A stretch of DNA of 32,821 nt from Salaquimonas sp. (GTDB lineage: Bacteria; Pseudomonadota; Alphaproteobacteria; Rhizobiales; Rhizobiaceae): the NCBI GenBank assembly GCA_028289365.1, contig JANQQM010000048.1, positions 1 to 32,821 on the forward strand. Direction: 5' to 3'. Under the pieces are notes generated by a model. The model ran no database searches. It was not told the origin of the DNA and saw nothing but the letters and a program-made list of their open reading frames with translations. The position numbers were made by a program, and so were the translations under genes. Numbering within the stretch: position 1 is the stretch's first letter; each line of letters opens with the position of its first letter. Positions 24,151-31,602 of this stretch are shown piece after piece.

Positions 24151-25050
24151 ATGCCTGACTATCATATAGATGGGCACAAAATTGTGGCGTCAGCGCCACC
24201 GGGGGGGCTCTACATCGTTGCAACACCAATCGGGAACCTGTCGGATATTACCCTTCGTGCTCTGGAGACACTTGCCGGTGTCGACATTATTGCCTGCGAG
24301 GACACGCGGGTCTCGGGCAAGCTGCTCAAGCGATATGCAATTCAAACACCGCTCATCGCCTATAACGAGCATAATGCCGTCAAGATTGGCCCTTCATTGA
24401 TCGAAAAACTCCAATCGGGCGATGCTGTTGCTTTGATATCGGATGCCGGTACGCCGCTGGTCTCCGATCCCGGCCACAGATTGGTAGTTGATGCACTTGA
24501 CGCCGGCATCAGGGTCATGCCTATTCCCGGTGCTTCGGCGGTAGTTACAGCATTGTCTGCCAGTGGAATGCCGGTGGATAATTTCCAGTTTTCCGGCTTT
24601 CTGCCTTCAAAAACCTCCGCCCGCAAAAAACGCCTCGCAGCGCTCGCAAGGGTTCCGGCCACCTTGATCTTTTATGAAAGCCCCAATCGTCTTGGAGCCT
24701 GTCTGCAGGACATCGCGGAATGTCTCGGTCCGCAACGACGTGTCACGATTTGCCGGGAAATGACCAAGCTGCACGAGGAATTTGTCAGCGATACCGCCGA
24801 AGTGCTGGCTTCGCGATATCGCGATAAAAAGGTCAAGGGAGAAATCGTATTGCTGGTTGAGCCGCACACTGATCGCGACGAGTTCGACACCGGCAAACTC
24901 CTGGCAGATCTTCTCGGCGAATTGAGCGTCAGCCGGGCTGCCAGTGAAGCGGCTGCCATTACCGGACTGCCAAAGCGCGAACTCTATCAGCAGGCTTTGG
25001 AATTGGCGCAGGACAGAAATTCGAAGAATACAGGGAACAATGGCAAATAG
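24151..25050 (+). CDS. rsmI: 16S rRNA 2'-O-methyltransferase RsmI
   Basis: RsmI methylates the 2'-O of C1402 in 16S rRNA with SAM. The 299-residue protein shows the tetrapyrrole-methylase-fold blocks GGLYIVATPIGNLSDITLRAL, ACEDTRVSGKLLKRY, ALISDAGTPLVSDPG and PIPGASAVVTALSASGMP. FYESPNRLGACL and CREMTKLHEEF follow. The start ATG has a G-rich ribosome binding site. Its stop overlaps the yraN ATG region, so the two genes are coupled. It is divergent from the LpoA-like gene, as yraL is from yraM in E. coli. Confidence 0.96.
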   Translation: MPDYHIDGHKIVASAPPGGLYIVATPIGNLSDITLRALETLAGVDIIACEDTRVSGKLLKRYAIQTPLIAYNEHNAVKIGPSLIEKLQSGDAVALISDAGTPLVSDPGHRLVVDALDAGIRVMPIPGASAVVTALSASGMPVDNFQFSGFLPSKTSARKKRLAALARVPATLIFYESPNRLGACLQDIAECLGPQRRVTICREMTKLHEEFVSDTAEVLASRYRDKKVKGEIVLLVEPHTDRDEFDTGKLLADLLGELSVSRAASEAAAITGLPKRELYQQALELAQDRNSKNTGNNGK

Positions 25051-25411
25051 GTCGTCTGCCCGCAAAAAGCGGCGCCTAGCGCTTGCCCGCGGTGCCAGAG
25101 GTGAGTGGCTGGCAGCTTTTTTTCTCAGATTGAAAGGCTATTCAATCGAGGACCGGAACTTTCGGTGCAAATCGGGTGAAATAGACATTGTTGCCCGCAA
25201 GGGCGATCAGATCATATTCGTTGAGGTCAAGGCGCGCGCCAGCGTGCAGGAAGCTCTAGATTCGGTCAGCTTCCAGGCTCAGCGGCGCATTGCAAACGCT
25301 GCGAATGTCTGGATCTCACGACGCAAGGATTATGACCGCCTATCCTGGCAATTCGACATAATCGCCATCGTCCCCGGTCGCTGGCCGCGTCATTTCCAGC
25401 AGGCTTTTTGA
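25040..25411 (+). CDS. yraN: YraN/UPF0102 family endonuclease-like protein
   Basis: A 123-residue protein with a PD-(D/E)XK nuclease-like fold, related to archaeal Holliday-junction resolvases. Visible residues are Glu22 (RGEWLAA), Asp49 in GEIDIVA, and Glu62 and Lys64 in FVEVKAR. The C-terminus carries FDIIAI. The ATG at 25040 overlaps the rsmI stop and has CAGGGAA upstream. Its biological role is not established. Bases after its stop contain a perfect 8-bp A/T-rich dyad, listed next. Confidence 0.9.
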   Translation: MANRSSARKKRRLALARGARGEWLAAFFLRLKGYSIEDRNFRCKSGEIDIVARKGDQIIFVEVKARASVQEALDSVSFQAQRRIANAANVWISRRKDYDRLSWQFDIIAIVPGRWPRHFQQAF

Positions 25412-25428
25412 TGCACTACTTCGATATT

Positions 25429-25451
25429 CAGTTTTTCCATTGCAAAAACTG
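25429..25451 (+). terminator. Possible weak terminator or dyad after yraN
   Basis: CAGTTTTT (25429-25436) and AAAAACTG (25444-25451) are perfect inverted copies with a 7-base loop, 17 bases past the yraN stop. The stem is A/T-rich and no T run follows on the plus strand, so termination is doubtful. A second small stem, GCGCT/AGCGC (25479-25491), lies closer to gshB. Confidence 0.3.
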
Positions 25452-25514
25452 CCAAGGCCCCATTAATAGGCAAAACACGCGCTGATAGCGCTCAAATTCA
25501 GGCGGATGGGCTAA

Positions 25515-26453
25515 ATGGCATTGAAAATCGGCGTCCAGATGGACCACATTTCCGGGATCGACATCAGCGGAGACACGACCTTCGCACTTTGCCTGGAGGC
25601 AAAGGCAAGAGGGCATGAACTGTTTCACTGGACCCCGGATCGCCTGCAGATGCGGGGCTCTTCCGTTTCTGCTGCCATTGAACGGCTCCAGGTCGATGAT
25701 GTCATCGGCAAGCACTTCATTCTTGATGAACCCGTCCATACCGATTTGTCGGAACTGGACGTCGTCCTGCTGCGTCAGGACCCGCCTTTCGATATGGCCT
25801 ATATCACTACGACCCACATCTTGGAGCGGATTCACCCCGACACACTGGTCGTCAACGATCCTGCCTCGGTCAGAAATGCGCCGGAGAAAATATTGGTCAC
25901 CGAATTTCCGGACCTGATGCCCGAAACCTTGATCACCCGGGACTTTGAAGCCATCCGCGATTTCCGGAGGGAATTTGGCGACATCATCGTCAAACCGCTC
26001 TATGGCAATGGCGGTGCAGGTGTCTTCCGGATTGGCGAGGCGGACCAGAATCTCTCATCTTTGCTCGAGATGTTCGAGAGCATGTCCCGCGAACCTCTGA
26101 TCGCACAACGCTACCTGTCGCAGGTTCGCGATGGCGACAAGCGGATTATTCTTGTTGATGGCGAGGCGGTCGGTGCAATCAACCGTATCCCGCCCGAAGG
26201 TGACGCCCGTTCGAACATGCATATTGGCGGCGTGGCCACCCAGACTGAGCTGACCGATCGCGAGCGGGAAGTTTGCGAAGCGATAGGCCCGGCGCTGAAA
26301 GAGCACGGCTTCATCTTCGTCGGAATAGACGTCATCGGTGGCTTGCTGACCGAAATCAATGTCACCTCACCGACGGGTGTCCGCGAAGTGAAGCGCTTTT
26401 CAGGAACCGATATCGCTGCCCTGGTATTTGATGCAATCGAGCGTCGTTTCTGA
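25515..26453 (+). CDS. gshB: Glutathione synthetase
   Basis: An ATP-grasp enzyme joining gamma-glutamylcysteine and glycine to make glutathione. The 312-residue protein starts [20 protein letters not shown], as in the bacterial GshB family (I-K-I-G-I-x-M-D). It has [19 protein letters not shown] and [13 protein letters not shown]. The ATP-binding loop is [14 protein letters not shown]. The metal site region is [24 protein letters not shown]. Length is normal. The gene stands alone between yraN (103 bases) and comM (about 115 bases). Confidence 0.97.
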   Translation: MALKIGVQMDHISGIDISGDTTFALCLEAKARGHELFHWTPDRLQMRGSSVSAAIERLQVDDVIGKHFILDEPVHTDLSELDVVLLRQDPPFDMAYITTTHILERIHPDTLVVNDPASVRNAPEKILVTEFPDLMPETLITRDFEAIRDFRREFGDIIVKPLYGNGGAGVFRIGEADQNLSSLLEMFESMSREPLIAQRYLSQVRDGDKRIILVDGEAVGAINRIPPEGDARSNMHIGGVATQTELTDREREVCEAIGPALKEHGFIFVGIDVIGGLLTEINVTSPTGVREVKRFSGTDIAALVFDAIERRF

Positions 26454-26499
26454 AATACGTAATTTAGCACACAGTAATGTTCCCTATATGTTCTTGATG

Positions 26500-26531
26500 C
26501 CCGTGAGCGAAACTGTTATGCTCATCGCGGG
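26500..26531 (+). repeat. Stem-loop between gshB and comM
   Basis: CCCG-TGAGC (26500-26508) pairs with GCTCA-CGGG (26520-26524 and 26528-26531), leaving a 3-base bulge and an 11-base loop. It is GC-rich but not followed by a T run, so it is at best a weak terminator for gshB. Confidence 0.3.
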
Positions 26532-26567
26532 TAAGTTGTAGCAGCATCTCTGATGCGGGGGTTTGGC

Positions 26568-28097
26568 ATGGTTGCCAGGGTAAAAACGGTAGCCTTTCAG
26601 GGTATCGAGGCGGTTCCGGTTGACGTCCAGGTCATGATTCAACCGGGTCAGCAGGCAATGAGCATTGTCGGCTTGCCCGATAAGGCGGTTGCCGAAAGCC
26701 GGGAGAGGGTTCGTGCGGCACTGCATGCCTCGGGACTATCGATCCCGCCGAAACGGGTAACCGTCAATCTGGCGCCGGCCGATCTTCCTAAGGAAGGCAG
26801 CCACTACGATTTGCCGATTGCATTATGTCTTATGGCGGCACTGGGCGCTGTGCCTGCCGATGTTCTGGAGGATTTCGTCGTGATCGGCGAACTTTCCCTG
26901 GACGGAACATTGACCAGCGTTGCGGGTGCCTTGCCTGCAGCCATCGGTGCAAATTCGCTTGAGCGGGGGCTGATCTGCCCCTCCGAGAGCGGCCCGGAAG
27001 CTGCCTGGGCCGGTGCGGATATCGATATTCTTGCTCCGGTCAGCCTTGTCTCGCTTGCAAACCATTTTCGCGGCACGCAGGTCTTATCGCGGCCTGAAGC
27101 TGCTGTTCATGCTCCAGATGGGAATTTACCCGACCTTGCCGACATAAAGGGGCAGGAAACGGCAAAACGCGCCTTGGAGATCGCCGCTGCGGGCGGCCAT
27201 AATCTGTTGTTTATCGGTCCGCCAGGATCCGGAAAATCAATGCTGGCAGCGCGCCTGCCGGGGATTTTGCCGGCACTTTCGCCGCGTGAACTGCTGGAAG
27301 TCTCGATGATTTCGTCGATCGCGGGCGAGCTGGCAGGCGGGAAACTGTCCCAAAACAGGCCGTTTCGCGCTCCGCATCACTCCGCCTCCATGGCTGCAAT
27401 GGTCGGCGGCGGTATCAGGGCACGGCCCGGCGAGGTGTCGCTCGCCCATAACGGCGTCTTGTTTCTCGACGAATTGCCGGAATTTACCCCGCAAGTGCTT
27501 GATTCCCTGCGCCAGCCGCTGGAATCAGGCGAAACAATCATAGCGAGGGCCAATCATCGCATTGCCTATCCATCCCGGTTTCAGCTGATTGCGGCAATGA
27601 ACCCGTGCCGGTGCGGCATGGCTGGAGAGCCGGGTCACGTATGCCGTCGCGGAGCACGTTGTGCGACGGATTATCAAGCCCGGATTTCAGGGCCGTTTCT
27701 GGATCGGGTCGACATGCGTGTCGAGGTGCCGGCAATCACCGCAACCGACATGATTGCCCCGGCACCTTCGGAAGCAAGCGCCATCGTGGCAAGGCGGGTA
27801 TCGGCGGCACGCGCCAAACAGACCGCCAGATTTGAGGAAGCGGGCAAGTCCTGCACGACTAACGCCGGCGCCTCCAATAACGAAATTGAACACTACGCCC
27901 AACCTGATGAATCAGGCGCGCAACTCCTGAAGGATGCGGCCGAAACCATGCGGTTTTCAGCGCGCGCCTATCATCGAATCCTGAAGGTCGCGCGCACCAT
28001 TGCCGATCTCGACGGTGCCGAAACGGTCGGCCGGGTCCATATCGCCGAGGCGATTGGCTACCGAATGCCTGGAAATGGCCTGCAGGCTGCCGCATGA
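26568..28097 (+). CDS. comM: ComM/YifB-family AAA+ ATPase (Mg-chelatase-like)
   Basis: A 509-residue AAA+ protein. In Vibrio, ComM is a hexameric helicase that promotes branch migration during natural transformation; the family is also found in species not known to be competent. The N-terminal ChlI domain has VQVMIQPGQQAMSIVGLPD and VTVNLAPADLPKEGSHYDLP. Walker A is GPPGSGKS (217-224), Walker B is NGVLFLDELPEF, and a cysteine cluster begins NPCRCGM. The C-terminal Mg_chelatase_C domain contains FSARAYHRILKVARTIADL. I chose the ATG at 26568, which has GGGGG upstream and matches the usual start; an ATG at 26553 would add five residues. Confidence 0.93.
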   Translation: MVARVKTVAFQGIEAVPVDVQVMIQPGQQAMSIVGLPDKAVAESRERVRAALHASGLSIPPKRVTVNLAPADLPKEGSHYDLPIALCLMAALGAVPADVLEDFVVIGELSLDGTLTSVAGALPAAIGANSLERGLICPSESGPEAAWAGADIDILAPVSLVSLANHFRGTQVLSRPEAAVHAPDGNLPDLADIKGQETAKRALEIAAAGGHNLLFIGPPGSGKSMLAARLPGILPALSPRELLEVSMISSIAGELAGGKLSQNRPFRAPHHSASMAAMVGGGIRARPGEVSLAHNGVLFLDELPEFTPQVLDSLRQPLESGETIIARANHRIAYPSRFQLIAAMNPCRCGMAGEPGHVCRRGARCATDYQARISGPFLDRVDMRVEVPAITATDMIAPAPSEASAIVARRVSAARAKQTARFEEAGKSCTTNAGASNNEIEHYAQPDESGAQLLKDAAETMRFSARAYHRILKVARTIADLDGAETVGRVHIAEAIGYRMPGNGLQAAA

Positions 28098-28126
28098 ACC
28101 GGATTTGACGTGTTGGTAATTCGCAA

Positions 28127-28140
28127 CGGTTTCTAAACCG
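28127..28140. repeat. Palindrome between comM and the histidine kinase
   Basis: CGGTTT and AAACCG flank CT, 29 bases after the comM stop. It can fold as a 5-bp stem with a 4-base loop. No T run follows. Function unknown; no convincing promoter for the kinase is visible in this 111-base gap. Confidence 0.3.
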
Positions 28141-28208
28141 CATTCTGGCATCATAGTGCCGAGATCAGGACCCCAATCGGTTAGGTGCGTCGGTTTAAAG
28201 AAATCACC

Positions 28209-30563
28209 ATGGCTAAAAGCAATAAATCAGCCAGTTCAGACATCCTTACGGCTGCTTCCCAACCAGGAAGCCCGGAAGGAGAGGCCGAGCGCGCAAGAAA
28301 CGAAAAAGCAGAGCAAACCGAGGCAGCTGTTTCAATCAGAAGAACGGCGGTTTCTGAAACCAGCAAAGGCACCGCTACTTGGTTTAATCGTCTGCTTCGG
28401 AAATTGCCTCGATCTGCCATCGCCTTGCTGATTTCGGCATTATTGACCTCTCTGCTCGGACTTTTTCTGATCGGTAACGGCAGTTCAACCGGATTTGCAT
28501 TCCTTGTGGTCTCAGCATTCCTGTTGGCAATTTCTGGTATGTCCCATGCCAATGTTGCAAAGGCTGGATATCGCAAGGAAGCGCTCCGGCTCCAGGGTGA
28601 ACTTGAAGCATTGGAAGACAAGACCTGGGAGCTTCGCGAAAGCGAGGAACGATACCGCTCCATGGCCGAGGCATTTGGTGATCTCGTCATGCATCGCGAC
28701 GCTTCGGGTCGAATCCTGTTTGCAAACGCGCCATTGGCCGAAGTCCTGGGCGGTACGCCGCAGACGATTATCGGCACCATTCTGAACGAGAAAGTACTGA
28801 GCGCGGTATCGACCGAGACCGAATCCGGCCTCGCTACGATCAGGGAAGTCGAACTTCCGGTCGGAGCCGGCACCCGCTGGTTTCAGTGGATTGATATTCC
28901 CATTCGAGATGAGACGACAGGTAAGGCAGCAATTCGTTCGGTAGCGCGCGATATTACCAGCCACAAGCTCGCAGAACAGGCACTGGAAACAGGCCGTCAA
29001 AGAGCTGAATCGGCCAACCGGGCAAAATCTCGTTTTCTGGCGATGGTAAGCCACGAGATGCGCACGCCGCTGAACGGGATTCTCGGCATGTCGGGCTTAC
29101 TGCACGATACCAAGCTGACACCTGAACAGGCCACCTACAACGATGCGGTCCATTCTTCCGGTCGAGCGCTACTGGCGCTCATTGAGGACATGCTGGACAT
29201 GACCCTGATCGAGGCGGGCCGGTTTGAACCGAAACCCTCAAGAATCAGCCCGCAACAGCTTGTCGAGGAAACCTGTGAGTTGTTGTCCGCCCGCGCGCAT
29301 CAAAAGGGGATTGATCTGGCGACTTTCATCGCACCCGACATTCCAGCCGAAATTGAGACCGATGGTGGCCGGGTCCGCCAGGTTCTGATGAACCTGATCG
29401 GAAACGCAATCAAGTTTACCGAAAGCGGTGGAGTTCTGGTTTCGCTAAATTCTTCACCGGCCGCGGTTGGCACAGAGCTGAAGTTTTCGATTGAGGACAC
29501 TGGTCCTGGAATGAGCAGGACCGATGCTGCGCGGATATTTGAAGAATTCGAGCAGGCCGATAACGCAACCACCCGAAGACACGGTGGTGCCGGATTGGGC
29601 CTCTCGATCTCCAGGCATATTGTGGAACATTTGGGCGGTGAAATTGAACTCACAACCGAAAAGGGCATGGGTTCCAAATTTTGTTTCACGCTTCCCGTCA
29701 AACTGCTCAAATCCGCCGACAACAGTGCCACCAAAGCGCTTTCCGGACGAAATGTGTTGATCGTATCTCCAGGAACGGTGGAACCGGAGGCGATGCGCCA
29801 ATCGATATTGGCAGTCGGCGGCAAGGCTCAGATTACCCGGACGCTGGGTGCTGCTCATAAATGCTTGAAAGAACAAAATGCGAAGGGCATGCCCATTGAT
29901 ACGCTGGTGATCGACCCCACCATTTCAAGAAACCTGTCTAGATCTCTGGCACGAATCAAGGACAGTTCGGCATCCCCGCTCTTCGCCATCGTACTGGTTC
30001 GCCCTGATAGCCGCGCCAAGCTGAAAGACTATCTGTCTGCCGGGTTTGACGGCTATCTCGTTCGCCCGGTTCGCAACAATTCCCTGATCAGGGTTTTGGG
30101 TGAACGTCTTTCGGAATCTTCCGAACGCAGGAAACCGGCAGACTGGCAGGCTCCGTTGATAGCGCCTGGCGAGAACATTGCGCCAAGACGCATCCTGCTA
30201 GCCGAAGACAATGAAATTAACGCGCTTCTGGTCAAATCCATCCTGCGAAAGGCGGGTCAGGATACGATCCATGTCACAAATGGACGCGATGCAGTGGCCG
30301 AGTTTCGGCGCATGGTTTTGCAAGGCCAGGAGTTTGATCTTGTGCTCATGGATCTGCACATGCCCGAAATGGATGGAACCGACGCGATCCGGGCAATCAG
30401 GAAAATCGAAAAATCTTCAAATCTGGCACCAACCAGGATTCTCACCCTCACCGCCGACGAACAGGCAAGCTCCAGGCGGCAAAGTAGCCAGGCGGGAAGT
30501 GACGGTTTTGTCACCAAACCGATTGATGCCGGCGCGCTGATCGCAGAATTGCGGACCTGCTGA
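28209..30563 (+). CDS. Hybrid sensor histidine kinase with PAS and two receiver domains
   Basis: A 784-residue membrane kinase. Two hydrophobic helices lie near residues 70-90 and 94-114 with almost no periplasmic loop, so sensing is probably cytoplasmic or in the membrane. A PAS domain (about 147-254) and a short coiled coil follow. HisKA has MVSHEMRTPLNGILG with His282. HATPase_c has NLIGNAIKF (Asn399), DTGPGM and GGAGLGLS. The first receiver-like domain (about 513-635) is degenerate: the acidic pair is SP, though Asp569 remains, and the lysine is Arg. The second receiver (660-783) is intact, with Glu666/Asp667, Asp715 in LMDLHMPEMDG and Lys770. No Hpt domain or partner regulator is adjacent. 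I start at ATG 28209; a GTG at 28185 is possible. The signal and targets are unknown. Confidence 0.9.
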   Translation: MAKSNKSASSDILTAASQPGSPEGEAERARNEKAEQTEAAVSIRRTAVSETSKGTATWFNRLLRKLPRSAIALLISALLTSLLGLFLIGNGSSTGFAFLVVSAFLLAISGMSHANVAKAGYRKEALRLQGELEALEDKTWELRESEERYRSMAEAFGDLVMHRDASGRILFANAPLAEVLGGTPQTIIGTILNEKVLSAVSTETESGLATIREVELPVGAGTRWFQWIDIPIRDETTGKAAIRSVARDITSHKLAEQALETGRQRAESANRAKSRFLAMVSHEMRTPLNGILGMSGLLHDTKLTPEQATYNDAVHSSGRALLALIEDMLDMTLIEAGRFEPKPSRISPQQLVEETCELLSARAHQKGIDLATFIAPDIPAEIETDGGRVRQVLMNLIGNAIKFTESGGVLVSLNSSPAAVGTELKFSIEDTGPGMSRTDAARIFEEFEQADNATTRRHGGAGLGLSISRHIVEHLGGEIELTTEKGMGSKFCFTLPVKLLKSADNSATKALSGRNVLIVSPGTVEPEAMRQSILAVGGKAQITRTLGAAHKCLKEQNAKGMPIDTLVIDPTISRNLSRSLARIKDSSASPLFAIVLVRPDSRAKLKDYLSAGFDGYLVRPVRNNSLIRVLGERLSESSERRKPADWQAPLIAPGENIAPRRILLAEDNEINALLVKSILRKAGQDTIHVTNGRDAVAEFRRMVLQGQEFDLVLMDLHMPEMDGTDAIRAIRKIEKSSNLAPTRILTLTADEQASSRRQSSQAGSDGFVTKPIDAGALIAELRTC

Positions 30564-30580
30564 AATCGGCAAGGCCGATT
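30564..30580 (+). terminator. Compact stem-loop right after the kinase stop codon
   Basis: AATCGGC (30564-30570), loop AAG, and GCCGATT (30574-30580) make a perfect 7-bp hairpin starting at the base after the TGA. There is no T run behind it, so intrinsic termination is uncertain; it may instead stabilise the 3' end of the mRNA. Confidence 0.4.
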
Positions 30581-30620
30581 GCCTGTTATGGAACAGCTGG
30601 GTCATCTCCGGAAATCACCC

Positions 30621-30658
30621 TTGCATAGTGTCACAATGTCTTTGCATACTTGTAAGAT
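30621..30658 (+). promoter_or_regulatory. Phased repeats and candidate promoter upstream of olsB
   Basis: TTGCATA occurs at 30621-30627 and again at 30642-30648, exactly 21 bases apart, with TCACAAT between at 30631. A promoter candidate overlaps: GTCACA (30630-30635), a 17-base spacer, TAAGAT (30653-30658). Repeats spaced by about one helical turn recall PhoB boxes, and OlsB lipids rise under phosphate starvation in Sinorhizobium. The match to the PhoB consensus is loose. Confidence 0.35.
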
Positions 30659-30728
30659 AAGCTTGCGCGAAATTTGGATGCATATCACTAACCGTTTTGG
30701 TCCCTGGCATAGGAGCGTTTGACGCGGA

Positions 30729-31592
30729 ATGTTCTTAAGGCGACAGCTAAGAGTTTCCGGCTCAAATTCATCAGAAGATGAAGTTCTGGGCAGGCTGGGC
30801 ACCCTGTCAGTACGCCTGGCCAGGAATACGTCGGAGATTCGGGCTGCACAGTCCTTGCGCTATTTCGTGTTTTATCGCGAGATGGATGCGAAAGCTGGCG
30901 TCTTCACCTCGCTCCGCCGCCGGGATGCAGACCGCTGGGATGCCATTTGTGATCATCTGATTGTAACGGACAGAGTAGATGGTCGCGAGAAGCTGGTCGG
31001 CACCTACCGGCTGCTCCGGGCAAGTGTTGCGCGAGCCAGATCTACCTCGCTCTATACCCAGTCGGAATTCGACATTGCCCCCTTGTTGAAACGGCACAGC
31101 GCCCTTGAATTTCTGGAGCTCGGACGTTCCTGCATATTGGAGCCCTGGCGCAACAAACGCACGATCGAACTGCTTTGGGCGGGGACCTGGGCCTATGTCC
31201 TGCGCCACGGCGTCGATGTCATGTTTGGCTGCGCTTCCTTTGCTGGATCTGATCCGCAGCAGCATGGCGACCACCTTGCATTTCTTCGGGAAAATGCGGC
31301 TCCAGACGACGAATGGGACGTCCGTGCGATCCCGGGCAGGGCAGCACAAGTTGATTTAACCGGAAAATCCGCGGTTAGTCCTAGACGCGCCCTTGCCGGC
31401 CTGCCCCCCTTGATCAAGGGTTATTTGCGGCTTGGCGCCTGGATTGGGCGCGATGCCGTGATCGATCAGCGTTTCAATACAACAGATGTGTTGATCATTC
31501 TGCCGGTTTCCCGGCTGAATCCCCGTTACGTAAATTACTATGGCGCGGATGCCGGTCGCCACTCCGCTGAAATCACGCCAGCGTTGACCTAG
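30729..31592 (+). CDS. olsB: L-ornithine N(alpha)-acyltransferase OlsB
   Basis: OlsB adds a 3-hydroxyacyl chain from acyl carrier protein to the alpha-amino group of ornithine, giving lyso-ornithine lipid, the first step of ornithine-lipid synthesis. The 287-residue GNAT-like protein shows RLARNTSEIRAAQSLRYFVFYREMDA, VGTYRLLR, FLELGRSCI and LLWAGTWAYVLRHGVDVMFGCASFAG. These are hallmarks of the OlsB/hemolysin-like acyltransferase family, and the length is normal. The partner acyltransferase OlsA is likely the gene at 7749. It meets maeB tail to tail with 10 bases between stop codons and no visible terminator. Confidence 0.93.
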   Translation: MFLRRQLRVSGSNSSEDEVLGRLGTLSVRLARNTSEIRAAQSLRYFVFYREMDAKAGVFTSLRRRDADRWDAICDHLIVTDRVDGREKLVGTYRLLRASVARARSTSLYTQSEFDIAPLLKRHSALEFLELGRSCILEPWRNKRTIELLWAGTWAYVLRHGVDVMFGCASFAGSDPQQHGDHLAFLRENAAPDDEWDVRAIPGRAAQVDLTGKSAVSPRRALAGLPPLIKGYLRLGAWIGRDAVIDQRFNTTDVLIILPVSRLNPRYVNYYGADAGRHSAEITPALT

Positions 31593-31602
31593 GTCGCTCC
31601 CG

